This document shows, piece after piece, positions 43,695 to 52,052 of a stretch of DNA of 64,000 bases (position 1 is its first letter; every line of letters starts with the position of its first letter). Position numbers and translations under genes: made by a program. The stretch spans positions 1 to 64,000 of the forward strand of contig JAVBLM010000005.1 in the NCBI GenBank assembly GCA_031553535.1, in the 5' to 3' direction. Below the pieces are notes generated by a model, which saw only the letters and a list, made by a program, of their open reading frames with translations, was not told the origin of the DNA and searched no databases. The stretch is from JAIROC01 sp031553535. Lineage in GTDB: Bacteria; Bacteroidota; Bacteroidia; Bacteroidales; WCHB1-69.

Positions 43695-45253
43695 TATTGT
43701 TTTCCTCCTTTCATGATTTTTATAAACGGGTTAAAATAGTTGTCTGCTTTTGCTACCACTCCGGCTAATCCTTTTCCTCCTGTTTTGGAACGTTTGATAT
43801 CTGCAAAGATACCTTTTTCCAATGCATCAAAAAGACCTTCTTTTTCAATGCTACTTAATAATTTGTGAGCTTCATCCAATACATGTTGTGCTCTTTTCCG
43901 GATGATGCCGTTTTCTTTAAACTCAACTTCATCACCGATGTTTTTCATATTACTGAAAATATATTTGGCATTCTCAATAGCCAAGTAGCGATCCGACATA
44001 AACGGAGTATGAACAGCTTCGGTAATCATTCCCAGCAGTTGAAGTCCTTGTCCTGTCCAAATAGCAATTTCATTAAACAATGCATTCTGGATTTGTCCTT
44101 TAAAGATATTTCCGGTCATGAACTTGGTAGGAGGCATATATTTCAACGGTGCTTTAGGGAAAATTTCACGGGTCATTTGCGCTTGTGCCAATTCGTATAA
44201 GAACCCATTTTCGAGTTCGGGATTCATCTCAAAAGCATGTCCCAGGCCCATTTGTTCTTCGGGCATGCCGGCAAGCAGTGCCAACTGTTCGTTGATAAGG
44301 TCGGAAGCCAAAACCGTATGTGCCTGTTCAAAAGCATCTGCCGTAGTAAGATAGTTATCTTCTCCCGTATTGATAATTACACCAGCGAAACCATTAATTG
44401 CTCTTGAAAAATATTGGTCGACAATGGTTCGTTGCGGGTTGATATCCCTGAATAAAATACCATACAAAGCATCGTTCAACATCACATCAAGGCGTTCCAA
44501 AGCTCCCATTGCCGCTATTTCGGGCATGCACAATCCTGAACAGTAGTTACATAATCGAATATATCGTCCTATTTCTTCACCTACTTCATCCAAGGCTTTT
44601 CGCATTATGCGGAAGTTCTCTTGGGTTGCGTAAGTTCCCCCGAACCCTTCGGTAGTTGCTCCATAGGGGACATAATCCAAAAGGCTTTGACCTGTTGTCC
44701 GGATTACGGCAATAATATCGGCACCCTGTCTTGCAGCAGCTTGTGCCTGTATCACATCTTCGTAAATATTTCCCGTGGCAACAATAACATAAAGGTATGG
44801 TTTTGCTCCTTCCCCGATAGTCTTCAGATAATCATTGCGGCGTTGTACATTTGCTCTTATTCTATTGACCGTGGCTTGTACCAACGGGTTTATAGTTTGT
44901 ATAATACGTTCTTTGGGGTTGATATTTAATGTAGTGATATCTATCTCTTCATTAGCAATCTTTTCTGCGATATCCTGAGGTTGCAATCCGGTTTCAATCA
45001 TGGCATTGCCCAAATAAAAAAGTACTCCCTGGCTTAGAAGTCCTTTCTCATGTAGATGATTAACTACAATGTTTGGCAACGGGACTTCGTTGGCATCAAT
45101 GCCGTCGATGCCTATTAAGCGGCATAACGTTCTTTCTACTGCAACCGTCGTATAATGGTTTACAAACTCCTGTACTTCTATGGCGATATTTTGGGCCAAT
45201 TGCTTCGCTGCATCTACCTTCTTAAAATCAAGACCCAATTTGCTGTTTGTCAT
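43694..45253 (-). CDS. kamD: Lysine 5,6-aminomutase, alpha subunit
   Basis: 519 residues, full length. TIM-barrel subunit that holds the AdoCbl adenosyl and PLP phosphate ends; typical stretches TTVAVERTLCRLIGIDGIDA, YIRLCNYCSGLCMPEIAAMG and MPPTKFMTGNIFKG are present. Needs adenosylcobalamin, and the adenosyltransferase at 57292 and KamBC would support it. First gene of the kamDE unit with a promoter 62 bases upstream. Confidence 0.95.
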   Translation of the reverse strand: MTNSKLGLDFKKVDAAKQLAQNIAIEVQEFVNHYTTVAVERTLCRLIGIDGIDANEVPLPNIVVNHLHEKGLLSQGVLFYLGNAMIETGLQPQDIAEKIANEEIDITTLNINPKERIIQTINPLVQATVNRIRANVQRRNDYLKTIGEGAKPYLYVIVATGNIYEDVIQAQAAARQGADIIAVIRTTGQSLLDYVPYGATTEGFGGTYATQENFRIMRKALDEVGEEIGRYIRLCNYCSGLCMPEIAAMGALERLDVMLNDALYGILFRDINPQRTIVDQYFSRAINGFAGVIINTGEDNYLTTADAFEQAHTVLASDLINEQLALLAGMPEEQMGLGHAFEMNPELENGFLYELAQAQMTREIFPKAPLKYMPPTKFMTGNIFKGQIQNALFNEIAIWTGQGLQLLGMITEAVHTPFMSDRYLAIENAKYIFSNMKNIGDEVEFKENGIIRKRAQHVLDEAHKLLSSIEKEGLFDALEKGIFADIKRSKTGGKGLAGVVAKADNYFNPFIKIMKGGKQ

Positions 45254-45314
45254 TATTATTTCTTTCTAATTACTATTTTTACTTTGTTGTTTTTCTTGTA
45301 AATAAAACATATTG

Positions 45315-45322
45315 CAAATTTA
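45315..45322 (-). promoter_or_regulatory. -7 element TAAATTTG for kamDE
   Basis: CAAATTTA on the plus strand, identical to the atoA element. This suggests, but does not show, joint control of the two units. Confidence 0.5.
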
Positions 45323-45641
45323 CATAAAAACTTCGAACCCGGATGAAAAGAGAGATGAGACTTTTCAATATACGGAAATGAATAATAATAAAATTATCAA
45401 AGAAGATAATTAGTCGATTATTTGCAGGGTAATTATACATTTGCTGATTAATATAATTTTTGACAAGTTCATTATTTCTTTAGTAGACAATGGTACAATT
45501 ATGTACTAAATTTAACGACTAAGATATTATTTTCTTAGGAAGGAATTTGTTTTTGAAATGGGTTTGTTTAAAAATAACATCTCTTGGTAGGACAAAACCC
45601 TATATTCGTTGATTATAGTTTTAAGTTTAGGAAATAGATTT

Positions 45642-45773
45642 TACCTTTGTGTCGTAAATAATCTATTCATAATAAAAATATTAAGTTTTATTTTTTCTCT
45701 GTTATTAATTCAGTAGTTTTATCAGGTCTTTTTAACAATGAAGCCGGCTCAGTATTGGGTCGGCTATTTTTTA
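45642..45773 (+). ncRNA. Candidate small RNA of about 115 nt
   Basis: TACCTTTG at 45642-45649 is a good promoter element. About 100 bases later a terminator hairpin (AGCCGGC with GTCGGCT, one G-T pair) ends in ATTTTTT at 45766-45772. No gene lies between. The predicted transcript would be about 45656-45772. Divergent from kamD, upstream of the second 42-bp array. Confidence 0.35.
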
Positions 45774-45961
45774 TGCTTGGCTATGCCTTTTTGTTTCAGG
45801 GAAAGTAAAGAACAAGAGAGACAATCGGGATTTTCCGGTTAATTCCCGTCTATCAGTTGATGCCAACCATTCTGGACATCCTGAATCCTTCTCATCGATT
45901 GATGGCCAATATTTAAGGCTTTTGAACTCTTTTAAGAGGTTACAGGTAGTCCATCTGTCAC

Positions 45962-46171
45962 GACAGAATTACTCCCCGCGATTAAGGGGAACCATCCCGC
46001 CAGGACAGAATTACTCCCCACGATTAAAGGGAACCATCCTGTCAGGACAGATTTACTCCCCACGATTAAGGGGAACCATCCTGTCAGAACAGATTTACTC
46101 CCCGCGATTGAGGGGAACCATCCCGCCAGGACAGGATTATCCTCCGAAATTTCGGACAGGCAATCTTTCAA
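45962..46171. repeat. 42-bp tandem array 2 (five units)
   Basis: GACAG (or AACAG) begins at 45962, 46004, 46046, 46088 and 46130, each 42 bases apart. Units read roughly GACAGAATTACTCCCCGCGA then TTAAGGGGAACCATCCCGCCAG, near-perfect copies. On the minus strand one frame reads the 14-residue repeat SVLTGWFPLIVGSK. No sequence relation to array 1 is seen. Lies between kamD and the nrdD riboswitch. Confidence 0.9.
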
Positions 46172-46435
46172 CTATATTCTTTTCATAGGATCATGGGTTG
46201 CCAATTTGTTATGAAATATGTTGCCTGCTATTATGTGTTTACGATTTTTTTTCAATCCATAAAATGCTTGTCGATACATTTTTACTGCTTTATTCGATTG
46301 TTTTGTTCCGGCAGACCGGTTGTTGATTCTTTTTTGAATATTTAATCTATCTATCTTACAATTAGTCTTATGTCCCGGTTGTAAATTGTTGATAATTTTT
46401 CTTCCTTTTCAGACTCTTTTTTATGACAGAAAGTA

Positions 46436-46443
46436 TACTTTTG
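46436..46443 (+). promoter_or_regulatory. Promoter element TACTTTTG for the riboswitch-nrdD transcript
   Basis: Fits TAnnTTTG and lies just before the riboswitch, giving a leader of about 310 bases. Confidence 0.55.
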
Positions 46444-46455
46444 TAAGTGATTTAT

Positions 46456-46660
46456 GGTTCCCGGATTTACTAAGAAGATAACAGGGATTAAAAGGGAATC
46501 CTGTGAGAGTCAGGAACTATCCCCGTAGCTGTAAGTTTCATCAAGGAGATGCATCCTTTTGCCACTGGCTATATGCCGGGAAGGCCGCATAAGTCCGAAA
46601 CAAGTCAGAAGACCTGCCATAGAAAACAAGATCCGGTGCTTTCGGGCGAAGAGCAGGAGA
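46456..46660 (+). promoter_or_regulatory. Cobalamin riboswitch
   Basis: Key boxes of the class are present in order: AAAAGGGAATCCTGTGAGAG, AACTATCCCCGTAGCTGTAAG-like core, GCCACTG at 46561-46567, GGGAAGG, and AGTCCGAAACAAGTCAGAAG then ACCTGCC. CCGGAT near the start pairs with ATCCGG near the end (P1). It would lower nrdDG expression when adenosylcobalamin is plentiful, presumably because a B12-dependent class II ribonucleotide reductase is encoded elsewhere; that second enzyme is inferred. Confidence 0.93.
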
Positions 46661-46661
46661 T

Positions 46662-46706
46662 GAGAATTATTCTTGAAAGATGAATATTCTCTTTCTTTTT
46701 TCTTTT
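46662..46706 (+). terminator. Riboswitch expression platform (intrinsic terminator)
   Basis: GAGAATTATTC and GAATATTCTC form an almost perfect stem, followed by a T-rich run (TTTCTTTTTTCTTTT). This points to control by early transcription stop. Confidence 0.75.
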
Positions 46707-46761
46707 AGACATTGTGGGCATTAGATTTTATAATAAAACAATAATTATTTAAATAAATAAT

Positions 46762-48888
46762 ATGGAGTTATTTATTATTAAGAGAGACGGAAAGAAAGAA
46801 CCTTTTTCCGTTGAGAAGATTAAAAGTGCAATAGCGAAAGCTTTTCTGTCGGTTGGAAGTTTTGCGACTCAGGATGTGATTACAAATATCCTCAGCAGGA
46901 TCAGCATAGGGAATGAAACAACGGTAGAAGATATCCAGAACCAGGTGGAAGTGGCGCTGATGGCGGAACAATATTATGCTGTTGCCAAATCGTATATGTT
47001 GTATCGTCAAAAGCATCTCGAAGATAGAGAGGTTCGCGATAAGCTGAAGTTTTTAATTGATTATTGTGATGCGACCAATGCCGCTACAGGCAGTAAGTTC
47101 GATGCGAATGCGAATGTGGAAAACAAGAACATGGCCACATTGATTGGCGAACTTCCCAAATCTAATTTTATTCGCCTTAACCGCCGTATGCTTATCGACA
47201 GGCTGAAAGATCTGTATGGAAAAGAGGTGGCCGACCGCTATGTTGAATTGCTTAATAGTCATTATATTTATAAGAATGATGAAACCAGCCTGGCTAATTA
47301 TTGCGCCAGTATTACCATGTATCCGTGGTTAATTGGGGGAACGTATTCTATCGGAGGAAATTCAAAGGCTCCCACCAATTTGAAATCGTTTTGCGGCGGA
47401 TTTGTCAATATGGTATTTATGGTTTCAAGTATGTTGAGCGGAGCATGTGCCACTCCCGAGTTTTTGATGTATATGAACTATTTTATCGGACAGGAATATG
47501 GAAAAGATTACTACCGGAATACTGATAAAGTAGTGGATTTGTCAAAGAAGCAACGTACATTGGACAAAGTTATAACGGATTATTTTGAACAGATTGTCTA
47601 TTCCATCAATCAACCTACCGGGGCACGTAATTTTCAGGCTGTATTCTGGAATATATCTTATTATGACAGATATTATTTTGAGAGTCTTTTTGAGAATTTT
47701 GTTTTCCCGGACGGAAGTAAACCTGACTGGAATTCTCTCAGCTGGTTGCAAAAACGTTTTATGAAATGGTTTAACCGTGAACGAACCCGTGCGGTATTGA
47801 CATTTCCGGTAGAGACCATGGCTTTATTGACAGAAAACGGAGATGCCAAGGATAAAGAATATGGTGACTTTACCGCTGAAATGTACGGGGAAGGGCATTC
47901 GTTTTTTACATATATGAGCGATAATGCGGATTCTTTGAGTAGTTGTTGCCGTCTGCGGAACGAAATACAAGATAACGGGTTTAGTTATACCCTGGGGGCG
48001 GGAGGGGTTTCAACCGGCTCGAAGAGTGTTTTGACAATCAATTTAAACCGTTGTATACAGCAGGCAGTGCGTAAAAGTATTCCGTATCAATTTTTTCTGG
48101 AAGATATTGTTGATTTTGTTCATAAAGTTCAGTTGGCATATAATGAGAACTTAAAATACATGCAACGGAAAGGAATGTTACCTTTGTTCGATGCAGGATA
48201 TATCAATTTGGGGCGCCAATACTTGACAATCGGAGTGAATGGTCTGGTTGAAGCGGCAGAGTTTCTTGATATTGAGATTTCGGATAATCCCCGTTATGAA
48301 GCATTTGTCCAGCAGGTTTTGGGTATTATTGAAGACTGCAATAAACGATACCGGACCAAAGATGTTTTATTTAATTGTGAAATGATTCCTGCAGAGAATG
48401 TAGGTGTTAAACATGCAAAATGGGATAAACAAGACGGATATAAAGTGAGCCGTGATTGTTATAATAGCTATTTTTATGTGGTGGAAGACGATTCCGTAAA
48501 TATTCTCGACAAGTTCCGTCTCCACGGCAAAAAATACATTGAACATCTTACAGGGGGCTCGGCATTGCATTTGAATATGGAAGAACATCTCAGCAAGGAA
48601 CAATACAGGCAATTGCTTCGTGTTGCAACACAGGAAGGATGTAACTATTTTACATTCAATATTCCAAATACTGTTTGTAATGATTGTGGGCATATAGATA
48701 AAAGCCAACTGAAAGTATGTCCGTCATGTAATAGTAAGAATCTTGATTATTTAACCCGCATTATCGGATATATGAAACGAGTTAGTAATTTCTCACAACC
48801 ACGGCAAAAGGAGGCCGCTCAACGACACTATGCATCAATTACGAATTACGAATTACAAATTACGGAAAATGCAGATGTTGTAAGATGA
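46762..48888 (+). CDS. nrdD: Anaerobic (class III) ribonucleoside-triphosphate reductase
   Basis: 708 residues. N-terminal ATP-cone (ELFIIKRDGKKEPFSVEKIK), a central barrel, a C-terminal four-Cys zinc site (CNDCG ... CPSC) and the glycyl radical site in TRIIGYMKR. Makes dNTPs without oxygen after activation by NrdG. The natural end seems to be RQKEAAQRHYA; the last 16 or so residues (SITNYELQITENADVVR) are encoded by the inverted heptamer repeat of an insertion and replace the original stop. The glycyl site is upstream of that and intact, so activity is probably kept. Confidence 0.94.
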   Translation: MELFIIKRDGKKEPFSVEKIKSAIAKAFLSVGSFATQDVITNILSRISIGNETTVEDIQNQVEVALMAEQYYAVAKSYMLYRQKHLEDREVRDKLKFLIDYCDATNAATGSKFDANANVENKNMATLIGELPKSNFIRLNRRMLIDRLKDLYGKEVADRYVELLNSHYIYKNDETSLANYCASITMYPWLIGGTYSIGGNSKAPTNLKSFCGGFVNMVFMVSSMLSGACATPEFLMYMNYFIGQEYGKDYYRNTDKVVDLSKKQRTLDKVITDYFEQIVYSINQPTGARNFQAVFWNISYYDRYYFESLFENFVFPDGSKPDWNSLSWLQKRFMKWFNRERTRAVLTFPVETMALLTENGDAKDKEYGDFTAEMYGEGHSFFTYMSDNADSLSSCCRLRNEIQDNGFSYTLGAGGVSTGSKSVLTINLNRCIQQAVRKSIPYQFFLEDIVDFVHKVQLAYNENLKYMQRKGMLPLFDAGYINLGRQYLTIGVNGLVEAAEFLDIEISDNPRYEAFVQQVLGIIEDCNKRYRTKDVLFNCEMIPAENVGVKHAKWDKQDGYKVSRDCYNSYFYVVEDDSVNILDKFRLHGKKYIEHLTGGSALHLNMEEHLSKEQYRQLLRVATQEGCNYFTFNIPNTVCNDCGHIDKSQLKVCPSCNSKNLDYLTRIIGYMKRVSNFSQPRQKEAAQRHYASITNYELQITENADVVR

Positions 48889-49253
48889 AAAAGGATAATG
48901 TAATACAGGAGAAATCATTTGCTTTCGCTATAAGAATAGTAAATCTATACAAGTTTTTATGTGAAGAAAAGAAAGAGTTTGTCTTGTCGAAACAGGTTTT
49001 GCGTAGTGGAACATCAATCGGAGCAAACATTGAAGAATCTATTGGAGGGCAGTCGGATAAGGATTTTCTTGCAAAAGTAACGATTGCATACAAAGAAGCA
49101 CGGGAAACTATCTATTGGCTAAAGTTACTTTCGGCAACCGATTATTTGAGTATGGAACAGGCTGACAGTTTACTCAAAGATGCGGAAGAAATCTGCAAAA
49201 TTATTGCTAAGATTCAATTAACAATAAAAAGTCGTAATTTGTAATTTGTAATT
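48837..49253 (+). mobile_element. Element with inverted AATTACG heptamers carrying a four-helix-bundle gene
   Basis: Left end: four tandem heptamers of the AATTACG/A type (48837-48864). Right end: CGTAATTTGTAATTTGTAATT at 49233-49253, which is the reverse complement of the last 21 left bases with one mismatch. The 417-bp unit contains one gene and sits precisely between the nrdD and nrdG coding sequences. It looks like an insertion, though no transposase is encoded. Confidence 0.6.
48885..49244 (+). CDS. Four-helix-bundle protein (TIGR02436/23S rRNA intervening-sequence type)
   Basis: 119 residues. Signature SGTSIGANIEESIGGQSDKD followed by FLAKVTIAYKEARETIYWLK; four amphipathic helices. Relatives are encoded inside 23S rRNA intervening sequences, and the Avd protein of diversity-generating retroelements has the same fold. 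The start overlaps the nrdD stop (ATGA), so it is translationally coupled, and its stop codon is inside the right-hand repeat. Role unknown; a nucleic-acid-binding or mobility role is a guess. Confidence 0.85.
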   Translation: MKKDNVIQEKSFAFAIRIVNLYKFLCEEKKEFVLSKQVLRSGTSIGANIEESIGGQSDKDFLAKVTIAYKEARETIYWLKLLSATDYLSMEQADSLLKDAEEICKIIAKIQLTIKSRNL

Positions 49254-49256
49254 AAA

Positions 49257-49727
49257 ATGAGGTTCGCCAATTATAATGTTGTTTTCCAGGAAATACCCGA
49301 CGAAGTGACGCTTGCGATCAATTTGTCTAACTGTCCGAATCGTTGTCAAGGTTGCCACAGTCCGTATCTTCGGGAAAATACGGGTGAGATACTTAATGAG
49401 GAAACATTGTTGAGCATTATCAATAAATATAAAGGTGCTATTACCTGTGTCTGCTTTATGGGTGGAGATGCAACTCCCGAAGGAGTAGGAGGGTTAGCCG
49501 GTTTTATACGGAAAAAAACAAATGGAGCCCTGAAAACGGGCTGGTATTCGGGAAAAGATATGCTTCCCGACAATTATTCTTTACAGAATTTCAATTATAT
49601 AAAATTAGGGCAATATAAAGAGAATCTTGGAGGATTAAATTCTATGGCAACAAATCAGCGGTTTTATCGCATTGAGAATAATAAAATGATAGACATGACT
49701 TATCGGTTTCAAAAACGTTTTGTTTAA
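49257..49727 (+). CDS. nrdG: Anaerobic ribonucleotide reductase activating protein
   Basis: 156 residues, radical SAM activase. The cluster motif is CPNRCQGC (CxxxCxxC) in NLSNCPNRCQGCHSPYL, and the start RFANYNVVFQEIPDEVTLAI is typical of NrdG. It forms the glycyl radical on NrdD. Normally it follows nrdD directly; here the four-helix-bundle element is between them. Its start is 12 bases after the inserted gene ends. Confidence 0.92.
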   Translation: MRFANYNVVFQEIPDEVTLAINLSNCPNRCQGCHSPYLRENTGEILNEETLLSIINKYKGAITCVCFMGGDATPEGVGGLAGFIRKKTNGALKTGWYSGKDMLPDNYSLQNFNYIKLGQYKENLGGLNSMATNQRFYRIENNKMIDMTYRFQKRFV

Positions 49728-49855
49728 TAGTAGGTAAAAAAGAAGAACCGTACAGTTCTATACCGGATTCCCGGAATTAATCATAAAATATAAATAGGAG
49801 AAGACTAAAAAAGTCAGGGAACTGTTCAAAAAGTCACTATTAGTAAAGTTCTTAT

Positions 49856-50812
49856 TTACCGAATTTTTTGATTGGAAAAGTTCCAGGCCACACCAAATAA
49901 CAGGCTATATCCCCAAGAGGATTCGTACAGGGAAAGATTATTATTTTCATAATCTAATCCTGCCGCAAATTTTAGAGAAATGCCTTTATAGATCATGGCA
50001 TAAAACTCAAATTGTAAAAGAATATACGGATATACTTTTTTTAGTTCGGGGTAAACGGTTGTAATTTCCTTATTGTAAGGAGAAGTCAAACTTTGTTGAA
50101 AAGAAGTATGATAGGCTAGGCGCAATATGTTATTGATTTTATAGTCCAGATTCAGTAAAAGCATAGGCCTGAATTCGGAGTGATCTTGATACATGTTCTT
50201 TCTCAGTTTTATATGGCTGTTGATAAATAGGATTTTGTCTTTTAACCCGGATGAGACGGCATCAATCTTATCCATATTATTTACTTCCCAAGAAGACCAG
50301 TCATATACGAAGCCCAATCCGAAATTTAATTTGAATTTTGGACGGATAATCGCCCAAGGATGGAACAATACTCCTATTTGAAAACGCCATCGTAATCCTC
50401 TATCCGAGTTGTTTTGAACAATAAATATGGGTTCAGGATAGAATTTACGAAGCATTGTCCGTTTTTTATCAATAGGCTTATATTTGTAAATACCTGAAGA
50501 AAGCATCAGATAATGATTAAAATAGAAACTCCCATCATCCTGGCGTTCTATAATTTGTCTGAAAGTTAATTCAATATCCGTGTTTCGGAACAGGTAATTG
50601 AATAGCGCGGAATTTGCAACTCTTATCTCTGTAAATTGATCCATTTCATTATCGGATACATACAGCAGTAAGTCTAGGTTCAGGGAGACGGAATTGGTTT
50701 TCAGCGTATCGAGACTATAGACTTTATTGGCGATAACTTCAATTTGTCCATAGCTTTTCATTCCCAGACAGAACAAAAGCATAATAAGTATTGTCCGATA
50801 ATCTTTCACCAA
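49856..50812 (-). CDS. Outer-membrane or periplasmic protein of unknown function
   Basis: 318 residues. Signal peptide (TILIMLLFCLGMKSYGQ), then a sequence rich in alternating aromatic and hydrophobic residues (LMLSSGIYKYKPI, FKLNFGLGFVYDWSSWEV, SLLFGVAWNFSNQKI) that would suit beta strands of a small barrel; the last residues end with an aromatic-containing strand. Family not recognised. The next 400 bases upstream hold no gene. Confidence 0.6.
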   Translation of the reverse strand: MVKDYRTILIMLLFCLGMKSYGQIEVIANKVYSLDTLKTNSVSLNLDLLLYVSDNEMDQFTEIRVANSALFNYLFRNTDIELTFRQIIERQDDGSFYFNHYLMLSSGIYKYKPIDKKRTMLRKFYPEPIFIVQNNSDRGLRWRFQIGVLFHPWAIIRPKFKLNFGLGFVYDWSSWEVNNMDKIDAVSSGLKDKILFINSHIKLRKNMYQDHSEFRPMLLLNLDYKINNILRLAYHTSFQQSLTSPYNKEITTVYPELKKVYPYILLQFEFYAMIYKGISLKFAAGLDYENNNLSLYESSWGYSLLFGVAWNFSNQKIR

Positions 50813-51228
50813 TATAATTATTTATCTGATATAAAATAACTATCAAGAAAACATAAACTATGCAAATCACGTCGAGTTTTGACTTAAATAGAATACTTTA
50901 TTTTAAAGATCCATCTTCTTTTGGGGTACTGGTTTAATGCCCTAAACAGCTAAATGTTATTTTAAGTGCTACGAAGACTATCTTTGATAATAAAAAAGGC
51001 GTTTCTTTTTGTAATTTCATTTTTCATATTGACAATTCGTAGCGTTTGAGTATTAGTAACCACAGATAAATGCAGATAACGTGTGACTATATACAACTTC
51101 CTGTATCTTCATTTAACTTGTGTAGCTTCTACTGATAATTTGAGACTATTTATAGGATTGATAAATGAACTATTTAAAAGCATAACTGTTAATACATAAG
51201 ATTTGGATATTTTAATAAACTAAAGGAA
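50813..51228. other. Intergenic stretch with a repeat tail
   Basis: No gene seen. At 51094-51130 there is a degenerate copy of the tail of the dispersed repeat (AACTTCCTGTATCTTCATTT then AACTTGTGTAGCTTCT). The rest is AT-rich; the lipocalin promoter probably lies near 51150-51210, but I cannot point to a clear element. Confidence 0.4.
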
Positions 51229-51798
51229 ATGAAAGTAAAAAATGTATTAATAGGAAGTGCGGTGGGGATGGTATTCGCAGCAGGTGCCGGAGCTGCCTTG
51301 TATTTTAAGAACAGAAAAACTATTCCGGATGGTGCTAATGCTGTTACTCCATTTGATATTAAGAAATATCTGGGGAAATGGTATGAAATAGCCCGTCTGG
51401 ATTTTTATTTTGAAAAAGGATTGGATAATGCCATCGCCGAATATTCTTTGAATGAGGATGGAAGTGTTAAAGTTGTAAACAAAGGATTTAATGTCAAGAA
51501 AAATAAAAAAGAGAAATCCATAGGAAAAGCAAAATTTGTTGATTCTCCTAATGAAGCAAAATTAAAAGTGAGTTTTGCAGGGCCATTTTATGCCGGATAT
51601 AATGTAATTGCTATTGATAAGGCATATCAATATGCATTGGTTGCCGGTAGGAATTTAAATTATTTGTGGATATTATCAAGAGAAACCTCAATTCCGGATG
51701 ATATAAAGGATGCATACCTTCAGAAGGCTAAAAAGTTAGGATATAAAACGGAAAATTTGATATGGTGTGATCATAAAAACCAAGAGGAAACAGAATAG
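51229..51798 (+). CDS. Bacterial lipocalin (Blc-like)
   Basis: 189 residues. An N-terminal hydrophobic segment (IGSAVGMVFAAGAGAALYF) without a lipobox Cys is followed by the lipocalin core: GxW motif in YLGKWYEIARLDFYFEKGLD, FNVKKNKKEKSIGKAKF, and LWILSRETSIP near the end. Bacterial lipocalins bind fatty acids or lysophospholipids at the outer membrane. The anchor here looks like a membrane helix, not a lipid. A terminator hairpin is about 190 bases downstream. Confidence 0.9.
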   Translation: MKVKNVLIGSAVGMVFAAGAGAALYFKNRKTIPDGANAVTPFDIKKYLGKWYEIARLDFYFEKGLDNAIAEYSLNEDGSVKVVNKGFNVKKNKKEKSIGKAKFVDSPNEAKLKVSFAGPFYAGYNVIAIDKAYQYALVAGRNLNYLWILSRETSIPDDIKDAYLQKAKKLGYKTENLIWCDHKNQEETE

Positions 51799-51986
51799 GA
51801 TTCCGATTTAGTATATTTGTATATATGAGAATCTTATTATAGATTTTTCATGAGGAATAAATCTTCGAATGAAATTTTGTGTAGGTTTGCAACACATAAA
51901 TAAGTAATTATGTAAAGAGAGAATAACTTTTATATATACTTATCGAAATGTCATTGTATGTTTTAATAAAAACAGAACTGTTTATG

Positions 51987-52017
51987 GAGGCTGTCTTTTC
52001 ACAGCCTTTTCTTTTTG
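51987..52017 (+). terminator. Intrinsic terminator
   Basis: AGGCTGT and ACAGCCT pair over a short loop, then TTTCTTTTT. Confidence 0.75.
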
Positions 52018-52052
52018 ATGAGCTTAATAAAGTTTTGGGGTAAGAAGATAGA

